From the NCBI GenBank assembly GCA_001778055.1, contig MFFY01000047.1, positions 1,321 through 26,900 on the forward strand: a DNA stretch of 25,580 nucleotides, in the 5' to 3' direction. Under the pieces are notes generated by a model, which worked only from the letters and a program-made list of their open reading frames with translations, had not been told where the DNA came from and did no database searches. Of this stretch, positions 13,969 to 20,631 are shown in pieces (position 1 is the stretch's first letter; every line of letters begins with the position of its first letter). Origin of the DNA: Candidatus Falkowbacteria bacterium RIFCSPLOWO2_12_FULL_45_13. Its GTDB lineage: Bacteria; Patescibacteriota; Patescibacteriia; Patescibacteriales; GWC2-42-12. Made by a program: the position numbers and the translations under genes.

Positions 13969-14706
13969 TCAACCAGTTTTTCTCACGATATTCTCCACCG
14001 CCGCCCATTTGCTCTCGCTATTTTTCGGCACCAAAATAACCACTTCGTCGCCGATCTCGCCTTTATAATAAGTTACGCTGGCGGTTAGGAGGCGCCATTT
14101 TTTCCCGTCCGCTGCGGCCAAATAATCGCCGGCGGGCGAACGATCCAAAATGCCGACCACCCGGGCGCGCTCAATCGGACCGATTTGTTTATAAATAAAA
14201 GTGCCGCTTGAAGTGATAACCAGTTTTAAAATGTCGCCCTCCACTAATTTTGATTTTGAAGCGTAATTGGCCGGCACGCTGTATTGCTTGCCGTCCGGAC
14301 CGATCATATTCTCGCCGTCAAACACTCCCTCGATGGTCCTGGATTCACCGACAGCTTCTTCCCCGGCCTCAAAACTGCCATCGCTTAATTGCCCGATGCT
14401 GATGGCGGTCTCGTCTTTAGCGCCCAACGAGGGCGACAAAAGCTGAAGCAGACGATCATTATTTTCTTTAATATTGTTCAGCAATTTTTTTATTAAAACC
14501 ATTTTTGATTTCGCCAGGCTGACGGTTTCTTCCTGGTTTACCTGGTTTACCTGCCCCGCCTTCGTTCCGAGCTCAAGCCGAGGGGAACTTGCCGAAAGAG
14601 CCGGCGTATTATCTGCTTTGGCTCCTGAATAATCTTTATCTGACGGTCGGTTTAATTCGGACTCCATAGCCAGATCATCAGCCAAATTTTTATTTTGATT
14701 TGACAT
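13969..14706 (-). CDS. Uncharacterised 245-aa protein next to TraG-like ATPase
   Basis: Not a named family that I can assign. Residues 1-60 are polar and probably disordered. A helical segment (SKMVLIKKLLNNIKENNDRLLQLL) precedes a linker. The second half is a compact beta-rich domain: EGVFDGENMIGPDGKQYSVP, then ANYASKSKLVEGDILKLVI, then FIYKQIGPIERARVVGILDR. That wording resembles a domain I associate with Patescibacteria genomes. There is no signal peptide. It lies 79 bp after the ATPase gene and upstream of dnaX, all on the same strand. A short direct repeat (CCTGGTTTA twice) encodes QVNQVNQ. Function unknown; an OB- or SH3-like fold is only a guess. Confidence 0.75.
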   Translation of the reverse strand: MSNQNKNLADDLAMESELNRPSDKDYSGAKADNTPALSASSPRLELGTKAGQVNQVNQEETVSLAKSKMVLIKKLLNNIKENNDRLLQLLSPSLGAKDETAISIGQLSDGSFEAGEEAVGESRTIEGVFDGENMIGPDGKQYSVPANYASKSKLVEGDILKLVITSSGTFIYKQIGPIERARVVGILDRSPAGDYLAAADGKKWRLLTASVTYYKGEIGDEVVILVPKNSESKWAAVENIVRKTG

Positions 14707-14785
14707 AAGTTTTGTTTTTAAGAATTAATATTTTAAATTTTAAGATTTTATTATCTTACCCAATATGCTTACTTTTGTCCAGCCT

Positions 14786-17374
14786 TTAAACCGCGTTGGC
14801 CCGCCTCATAATTTGCGCTTCAATAATATTCCGGTCTTGGCCGTATTTAAGCCGGCTTAAAGACTTTATTTTTTGAGCCGCGTCTTCCCTTTTTCTGCCC
14901 GGCAAAGGCCAGACGGTTGACATGGAAAACGGCCGGGCCGCCGTATTGTCAATCAATAATTTAACATAAGCGGTGTACTTTTCAATGTTAATCAAGTCAT
15001 ACTGGTTAAAAACCGGCGCGAACTCTTTGGCCATGACCTCGGCGTCTTCCGAGCCGATTTTAAACACCAGCCAGGTGCCGACATTGCCGAAAACCGCGCT
15101 TTTAATGGAAGCATCCTGATTTTTTACCAGCTGGCCTAAGTATTGGTGGGCCATGATTAAATTCAAATTATATTTTCTGGCTTCTGACAAAATAGAATTA
15201 ACCGAATCGGTGGTAAAATTTTGAAATTCATCTATGTAAAGATAAAAGTCAACCCTTTTTTCGGCCGGCAAGTCGGTTCTGGACAAAGCGGACATTAAAA
15301 TCTTGCCCACCAAAATCATGCCCAATAAATGAGCATTCATTTCTCCGATCAAACCTTTGGACAAATCCACCAGCAGTATTTTCTTGGTATCCATGATATC
15401 GCGCAGATTAAACGAACTTTTCTGCTGGCCGATGATCGGCCGCATGGTGTCGTTGGAAATAAACGACGTCAGCTTGGAGGTGATATAGGGCACGACATTG
15501 GCCAGAGCCGCTTCGCCGCCGGCTTTTTCCGCTTCTTTGCGCCAAAAATCCACCACCGTCGGGTCTTGGCATCTTTCCAATTTCATCTTTCTAAAATTCG
15601 GATCGGCCAAAACTTTGGGAATTTCCATCAAGGTTGAACCGCTCTCCGGATCGCTCATGGCCAGAAGCATGGCGTTCCTCATGTATTGTTCAAAAATTGG
15701 TCCGCCGGTTTGCTTCAAATCATAAAGCTTGTCAAAAATTTTTATCATTTCGTTGATGACAAAGGTTTTTTGCTCCGGGTATCTGGAGTCAAACTCCAGC
15801 AAATTCAAAGCCAGCGGCCGTTCGGTATCGGCCGGCGCGAATAAAATTACGTCATTCGCGCGCTCGAGCGGGATTCTTGAAATTACTTCTTTAATCAAAT
15901 CGCCATGAGGATCAATTACGCAAACGCCTTCGCCGTTGGCGATATCCTGGATAGCCATGGAGGCGAGCAGCACCGATTTGCCCACGCCGGATTTGCCGAT
16001 GACATAGGTATGGCGGCGGCGGTCGGCCCGCTTGACTTTTACTTCTTTGACCACCTCGCGATAAACGTTTTTCCCCAAAATTATGCCCTCATCGGGTAAG
16101 TTAGAGGGCGCGGACGCATACTTGGCGAACAGCCATAGAATATTCGGGGTTTCGGTTTCCGAGAGCGGCGGATGATACAGGCTAGCCAATTCTTCGGTAT
16201 TTAGCAGAAAGCTAAGGTCGGGTTTAAAGCGGCGGAAAATAAAATCCCTGATTAAAAATTTCTGGATAAAATTATTGTAAAAAACCACTTTATTGGAAAA
16301 AACATTGCCGTATTGATAGTAGTTATACTGGCTAAAAGCGCTGATCAAATTATTTAAGTAGTTTCTGGCGCGAGCTTTATCGCCGGCGCTGGCCACGATT
16401 CTGATATTAACGTCCAGGCCGGCTCGGCTATTTTTTTCTTCAATTAATTTTAAAACTTCCGACTCCATGGCAGTCAGCCGATTTTCCTTGGCTACTTTGT
16501 CCTGGCTTGGAGTCGGCTTGGCGGCTTTGACCAAATCATTTAAAAACGCCAGTATCCGCGATAAAAAGCCCACGCCCAAGGCTTCAGATAGTTTCTTGCC
16601 CTGATTTACGCTAGAGACGACTCGGTTTGATTTTTGATGCCAGCCAGGCAAAGCGCTCCTGACAATATATTGGATGGCCAGGCTCTCGTTTTCTTTTAAC
16701 TTTGACATGACATTAACCAGAGACTCCAGCGGATCAGCCTCCATTTTATTATAGGTCTTTAAGGGAAAAATAGGGCTTCTCTTGGTTCTTAAAAACGCGG
16801 CCACGATTTGCCCGCGCGGGCTGAAAATATTATAATCGGCCACCGCCTCCAGCGCCGCTTCCGGATAATAGGCCTGGATTTGCTGTTCCAGGTAGCGGCT
16901 TATGTCTTTGGGCGCCACCACGTAAAAAGAAATAAATTTTTTGTCAGCCACTATTTCAAACGAAAAATGATCGGTCCGGCCGATCAGCCAGGAAAAATTA
17001 TGATGCCATCTCTGGGCCCTTAGGCCGCCGATGGCTTTAAAAATAGTTTCAGCGCGGGCAATCTGCTCGCGCAGATTTTGAACGTAATTGATATTACTCT
17101 GCTGTTCTTTTTCGTTGGGCTTTTCTTTCGGCACTCTTAAAAGGTAGACCGCGTGTTCATGGTATTTTGAATTTAAGGCTAAAATTAAAATAATTCTTCT
17201 GGTGATAAGTAGTAAAACCAGAACAGCCAAAACGCCAATTGAATACAAAAGCCAGCCGTCCAGATTGACGGCCAAACTGAAATTATTTAAAGTTTGAGTA
17301 TTTTGCTCGGCTAAGCCGTAGTCCATAAATTTGTAATAACAAATTTCAATGACAAATGTCAAAAATAATTTCAT
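14786..17374 (-). CDS. TraG/VirB4/HerA-like conjugative-transfer ATPase
   Basis: An 862-aa membrane-anchored motor ATPase. A transmembrane helix near residues 34-55 (GWLLYSIGVLAVLVLLLI) precedes a large N-terminal region. Then comes the RecA-like motor, with Walker A VIGKSGVGKSVLL near 460, CVIDPHGD, LLVDLSKG near 665, Walker B YLYIDEFQNF near 710, and the MAHQYLGQL block. These are features of VirD4/TraG and VirB4/HerA proteins of type IV secretion and pili. No other secretion genes are in the window. The first 16 residues come from the simple repeat upstream, so I favour the ATG at 17324-17326 (MDYGLAEQ) as the true start. The role is probably DNA or protein translocation. Confidence 0.85.
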   Translation of the reverse strand: MKLFLTFVIEICYYKFMDYGLAEQNTQTLNNFSLAVNLDGWLLYSIGVLAVLVLLLITRRIILILALNSKYHEHAVYLLRVPKEKPNEKEQQSNINYVQNLREQIARAETIFKAIGGLRAQRWHHNFSWLIGRTDHFSFEIVADKKFISFYVVAPKDISRYLEQQIQAYYPEAALEAVADYNIFSPRGQIVAAFLRTKRSPIFPLKTYNKMEADPLESLVNVMSKLKENESLAIQYIVRSALPGWHQKSNRVVSSVNQGKKLSEALGVGFLSRILAFLNDLVKAAKPTPSQDKVAKENRLTAMESEVLKLIEEKNSRAGLDVNIRIVASAGDKARARNYLNNLISAFSQYNYYQYGNVFSNKVVFYNNFIQKFLIRDFIFRRFKPDLSFLLNTEELASLYHPPLSETETPNILWLFAKYASAPSNLPDEGIILGKNVYREVVKEVKVKRADRRRHTYVIGKSGVGKSVLLASMAIQDIANGEGVCVIDPHGDLIKEVISRIPLERANDVILFAPADTERPLALNLLEFDSRYPEQKTFVINEMIKIFDKLYDLKQTGGPIFEQYMRNAMLLAMSDPESGSTLMEIPKVLADPNFRKMKLERCQDPTVVDFWRKEAEKAGGEAALANVVPYITSKLTSFISNDTMRPIIGQQKSSFNLRDIMDTKKILLVDLSKGLIGEMNAHLLGMILVGKILMSALSRTDLPAEKRVDFYLYIDEFQNFTTDSVNSILSEARKYNLNLIMAHQYLGQLVKNQDASIKSAVFGNVGTWLVFKIGSEDAEVMAKEFAPVFNQYDLINIEKYTAYVKLLIDNTAARPFSMSTVWPLPGRKREDAAQKIKSLSRLKYGQDRNIIEAQIMRRANAV

Positions 17375-17430
17375 TTGAAATTAGTCATTGGTCATTGATT
17401 TGACATTGGAAATTTGTTATTTGTCATTTG
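17339..17430. repeat. Simple ATGACAAATAACAAATTT-type repeat
   Basis: Variants of TTTGACATT / ATGACAAAT / CAAATTTC are piled up in both orientations. For example CAAATTTCAATGACAAATG (from 17339) is mirrored by CATTGGAAATTTG (17404-17416). It spans the end of the 161-aa gene and the first possible start of the ATPase gene, so both reading-frame ends are partly built from repeat units. Confidence 0.55.
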
Positions 17431-17902
17431 TTTTTATTTTCACGATCTCATCCGCTTTAATCTTGGCTTCTTGCTCCAAAAAAAATTTATTTATGCCCGG
17501 TATTAAAGACAGCCATTTTCTGATTAATCTGACAATGGCGCCCAGATTAACTTTAGCTTTACTCAAAAGCTGATTTATTTTACTGGCGGTTTCTTCCCCA
17601 ACTTTCTTAAATTGTCTTTGTTTTTCCGGGGTCAGGCTTAAATAGATTTCTTCCAGGCCGGAAGCTAAAATTTTTTCAATTTGTTTCTGCTGCTTGACTT
17701 GCGGCGCAGCTATGCCGACCGACGGACCGATGGTCCCAGGCGCCGCATTTTCCGCCTGGACAATCTCATCAATTACCGTTTTTCTGGCTTCCTCTATTTT
17801 TTTTACTCTTTCTTTTTCCACGTCCGGCCCAATTCTTTCTTTTAGTCCTTCGGGATTATACAAAGGTTTTTCTAATTGTTTATCCGGCTTTATGTCAGCC
17901 AT
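17417..17902 (-). CDS. Uncharacterised 161-aa protein upstream of the ATPase
   Basis: A charged, mostly helical protein. Residues 1-50 are polar (KERIGPDVEKERVKKIEEAR). A helical core follows: KQIEKILASGLEEIYLSLTP, then EKQRQFKKVGEETASKINQL, then KVNLGAIVRLIRKWLSLIPG, then NKFFLEQEAKIKADEIVKI. The basic amphipathic IRKWLSLIPG stretch could touch a membrane. There is no signal peptide. It lies 42 bp upstream of the TraG-like gene on the same strand, and I associate this pairing with Patescibacteria, so it is a candidate accessory subunit. Its last codons (IVKIKTNDK) run into the simple repeat. No Shine-Dalgarno is seen. Family not identified. Confidence 0.75.
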   Translation of the reverse strand: MADIKPDKQLEKPLYNPEGLKERIGPDVEKERVKKIEEARKTVIDEIVQAENAAPGTIGPSVGIAAPQVKQQKQIEKILASGLEEIYLSLTPEKQRQFKKVGEETASKINQLLSKAKVNLGAIVRLIRKWLSLIPGINKFFLEQEAKIKADEIVKIKTNDK

Positions 17903-18028
17903 AAAATAAAAATTTACTTGTTATCGACTTTACCTAAGATTGCCGTTTCACTAACCTGCTTGGTGCACGGCCACAGCGACATCTAACCAATATTATAACA
18001 TAAAATTAACAAATAATAAAACAACATA

Positions 18029-18059
18029 AATCCCCTTGATAAAGGGGGCTTAGGGGATT
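18029..18059. repeat. AATCCCC...GGGGATT hairpin repeat
   Basis: AATCCCC (18029-18035) and GGGGATT (18053-18059) pair around TTGATAAAGGGGGCTTA. It resembles a very common interspersed repeat in many bacteria. It lies 30 bp past the dus stop and, on the minus strand, precedes an AT-rich stretch, so it may also act as terminator of cysS-dus. The rest of the spacer up to 17903 shows nothing else. Confidence 0.5.
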
Positions 18060-18088
18060 ATTTTCGTTTTTACAAGGAAGGCACAAAA

Positions 18089-19057
18089 TTATCTTAAAAT
18101 TTTTTTTATGTCATTGAAATTTTCTACTTTCACCAGCTTCTCTCTCAAGGCGCGAGCTGTGGGCAGGCCGCTCACATACCAGCATAAATGCTTGCGCATT
18201 GCCACAATCCCCGAATCGCCTTTTAGTTTATTCACCAATCTGGCATGTTTTAAAATAATCTTAAATATCTCTTCCTTAGTTTTGACTTTTGATATTTGAC
18301 TTTTGACATTTTCAAATATCCACGGCTTGCCCAAAGCGCCCTGGCCGATACCTATCCCGTCCGCACCAGTTTTTTTTAATAAATCTCGGGCGTCATCACG
18401 CGCCACGGACGCGCCGCCACGCGTCCCCACCCCGCCATTGGCCAGTAATACGCCTTCAACCAACGGCCGCGCCTGTTTGATGATTTTCCAGTCCACTGCC
18501 CCGCTGTTGCCTTGCGCCATGGTCCGGCCGTGAATCATCACGGCTTTGATGTCCAAGTCAGCTAAATTTTTTAAAAAATCCAAAGCCGAGATTGTTCCGA
18601 CTCTGGCTCTTATTTTTATGGACACGGGCAAACTGGTATTTGCCAAAACCGCTTTAATTATTTCCCGCGCCAGTTTAAAATCATTCATTAGAACCGCGCC
18701 CGCGCCCTGACGCGCCACTTTTTTAACCGGGCAGCCGAAATTTATATCAATGCCATCGGGTCTGCCGCCGCTTTGTCGGGCGGTGATTTTCTGGTCCACC
18801 AGGCGCAAGGCTTGAACAAAATGCTCCGGCTTGGCGCCAAAGAGCTGTACCACATAAGGCCTTTCAATTTCGGCAAATTCCAGCAGGGCTAAAGTTTTTT
18901 TGGGATTATAAACCAAGCCAGCCGCGCTGGCCATTTCGCCGTAAACCACGTCCGCGCCAAACTGCTTCGCTATCTGCCTGAAAGCGCTGTCCGTTATTCC
19001 GGCCATGGGCGCCAAGGCGTAAATCGGCTTAGGCAGTTCTTGCCAAAAATTTTTCAT
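18089..19057 (-). CDS. dusB: tRNA-dihydrouridine synthase
   Basis: A 322-aa FMN enzyme reducing uridines in the tRNA D-loop with NADPH. The N-terminus shows YALAPMAGITDSAFRQ (FMN site). The catalytic Cys is C109 in INFGCPVKKVARQGAG. SIKIRARVG, MIHGRTMAQG, LANGGVGTR and GADGIGIGQGALGKPWIF give the phosphate-binding barrel end; the C-terminal helical domain starts near residue 265. Length and motifs fit the DusB class best. Residues 248-259 (VKSQISKVKTKE) are encoded by TTTTGACTTTTGATATTTGA-type repeat sequence and fall in a linker between domains. The gene starts 17 bp after cysS, so the two are probably co-transcribed. Confidence 0.93.
   Translation of the reverse strand: MKNFWQELPKPIYALAPMAGITDSAFRQIAKQFGADVVYGEMASAAGLVYNPKKTLALLEFAEIERPYVVQLFGAKPEHFVQALRLVDQKITARQSGGRPDGIDINFGCPVKKVARQGAGAVLMNDFKLAREIIKAVLANTSLPVSIKIRARVGTISALDFLKNLADLDIKAVMIHGRTMAQGNSGAVDWKIIKQARPLVEGVLLANGGVGTRGGASVARDDARDLLKKTGADGIGIGQGALGKPWIFENVKSQISKVKTKEEIFKIILKHARLVNKLKGDSGIVAMRKHLCWYVSGLPTARALREKLVKVENFNDIKKILR
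18280..18313. repeat. Simple repeat inside the dus coding sequence
   Basis: A direct array of TTTTGAC / TTTGATA / TTTTGACATTTTC units on the plus strand, continuing in frame through the gene as VKSQISKVKT. It is the same family as the intergenic arrays at 13819-13916 and 17339-17430. Confidence 0.6.
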
Positions 19058-19074
19058 AAATTAAAACTCAGCCA

Positions 19075-20493
19075 TTACTTCTTACTTACCCTCTGCCCCT
19101 CACTAGTGTCTTCCACGTTCCAGCCTGATTTTTTAATTTCCGCGCGCAGACGGTCAGATTCCGGCCAATTTTTTTCTTGACGCGCTCTTTCTCTTTGATT
19201 GACTAATTCTTTTATTTCCGCCGGCGCTTCTTTATCGCACCCGCTTTCCGGTGAGGCCAAATTCAGCCCCAGCACTTTATCAAAATCCAAAACCGTGGCC
19301 AGCTTTTCCTGGCTGGCCAGGTCAGACTTAAATAATTCCTGCGCCGCGGCCAGCGCCCGCGGCATGTTCAAATCGTCATTAACAGCCTCTAAAAACTTTT
19401 TTTTAAAATTAACATTTATATCCTTGATCCTTAATTCGTGATTCGTAATTCGTAATTCCTTTACCTGATTATATAAATGTTTTAAACCCTCATCAGCCGC
19501 CTTAAGCGCCTCCCAAGTAAAATTCATGACTTTGCCATAACCGGTCTGCAGACACAAGAATCTATAAGCTAACGGGTTAATTCCCCTGGCCGCCAGATCT
19601 TTCAGGGTATAAAAATTATTGAACCGCTTGCCCATTCTTTGTCCGTCCACTAACAGATGCTCATTGTGCAGCCAGTAGTTTACCGGTTTTTTAACTTTAT
19701 AACCGACCACGCTCTGATGGATTTCGTTTTCATGATGAGGAAATTTCAAATCCACCCCGCCCGTGTGGATATCAAAAGGCGTGCCAAGCTCGGCTTCGGC
19801 CATGGCCGAACACTCAATATGCCAGCCCGGGCGGCCGGGCAGTTTTTGTCCGTTGAGTTCAAAATCCCATGACGGCTCATTCTCTTTTCGCCCTTTCCAG
19901 AGGACGAAATCCTGCGCGTTATCTTTTCCATATTCATCGGCGTCAACTCTGACGCCTGGTTTTAACTTTGAAACGTCAACCTCCGCTAGTTGCCCGTATT
20001 TATATTTTTGGCCATATTTTATCACGTCAAAATAAACCGAACCGTCTTTTACGTAAGCATAGCCTGAAGTAAAAATATTCTTTATCAAATTCTTCATTTT
20101 GTTGATGTATTTTTCATCCGCGGCATGAGTAACGTAATCGGGCTTGGAAATATTCAAAGCCGCCAAGTCCTGCCAAAAATACTTTTCAAATTCAGCGGTA
20201 AATTTTTTTAATGACGCTCTGGGCTCTAAATCAGGATATTTCATTTTTGCGTTTCTAATAGTCTTATCGTCAACATCAGTGATATTCATTACCCATTTAA
20301 CGTTAGTTAAGCCCAGATTATAACGCAAGATCCTGGTCAAAAGATCGGCAAAAACATAACTGCGCAAATTACCCAAATGCGCGAAATTATATACCGTAGG
20401 GCCGCAGGTGTAGAGCCCAGCCCGAGCCTTTTTAATCGGCCTAAATTCCTCTTTCTTTCGCCTTAAAGTATTGTATAAAAATAGTTTTACCAT
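19075..20493 (-). CDS. cysS: Cysteinyl-tRNA synthetase
   Basis: A 472-aa class I synthetase charging tRNA-Cys. LYTCGPTVYNFAHLGNLRS holds the first zinc Cys (C30) and the HIGH-type motif (AHLGN). WHIECSAMA supplies the second Cys near 228 and HHENEIHQS the His and Glu ligands. The KMSKS loop reads QRMGKRFNNF near residues 284-293: the second Lys remains, while the first Lys and both Ser are changed, which is unusual. Residues about 343-355 (KELRITNHELRIK) are encoded by the ATTCGTAATTCG repeat and fall in the linker to the anticodon-binding domain. It ends 17 bp before dus and follows a terminator. Identity is certain; full activity of the altered loop is untested. Confidence 0.95.
   Translation of the reverse strand: MVKLFLYNTLRRKKEEFRPIKKARAGLYTCGPTVYNFAHLGNLRSYVFADLLTRILRYNLGLTNVKWVMNITDVDDKTIRNAKMKYPDLEPRASLKKFTAEFEKYFWQDLAALNISKPDYVTHAADEKYINKMKNLIKNIFTSGYAYVKDGSVYFDVIKYGQKYKYGQLAEVDVSKLKPGVRVDADEYGKDNAQDFVLWKGRKENEPSWDFELNGQKLPGRPGWHIECSAMAEAELGTPFDIHTGGVDLKFPHHENEIHQSVVGYKVKKPVNYWLHNEHLLVDGQRMGKRFNNFYTLKDLAARGINPLAYRFLCLQTGYGKVMNFTWEALKAADEGLKHLYNQVKELRITNHELRIKDINVNFKKKFLEAVNDDLNMPRALAAAQELFKSDLASQEKLATVLDFDKVLGLNLASPESGCDKEAPAEIKELVNQRERARQEKNWPESDRLRAEIKKSGWNVEDTSEGQRVSKK
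19432..19458. repeat. ATTCGTAATTCG repeat inside cysS
   Basis: Three to four units of ATTCGT(A/G) in tandem on the plus strand. Each 8-nt step shifts the frame, giving the RITNHELRI-type peptide. A related array (GACGATTTACGAATTACGAT) occurs at about 11787-11811 upstream of tRNA-Gln. Confidence 0.65.
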
Positions 20494-20537
20494 GCCTTAA
20501 TCTTACCTTAACTTAGATTTCCAAGCAAGCTGATTTG

Positions 20538-20576
20538 TCAAAAAACCGCCCAACGAAGCCAGCAGACGGTTTTTGA
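20538..20576 (-). terminator. Terminator between surface-protein gene and cysS
   Basis: On the minus strand TCAAAAACCG (20567-20576) pairs with CGGTTTTTTGA (20538-20548), enclosing a GC-rich 18-nt stretch. The A/T flanks let it work in both directions. It lies 55 bp past the stop of the 819-aa gene and 45 bp before the cysS ATG. Confidence 0.65.
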
Positions 20577-20631
20577 ATAATCAATATTGTAATTTTTCCG
20601 CTTAAGCAGGGCCGCAAGCCAGCTATTAAAT

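Noticed and set aside
17327..17374. The first 16 residues of the TraG-like ORF as genuine N-terminus
   Set aside because: They are encoded by the simple ATGACAAAT-type repeat and lack a ribosome binding site; the next ATG gives a more plausible start before the membrane segment.
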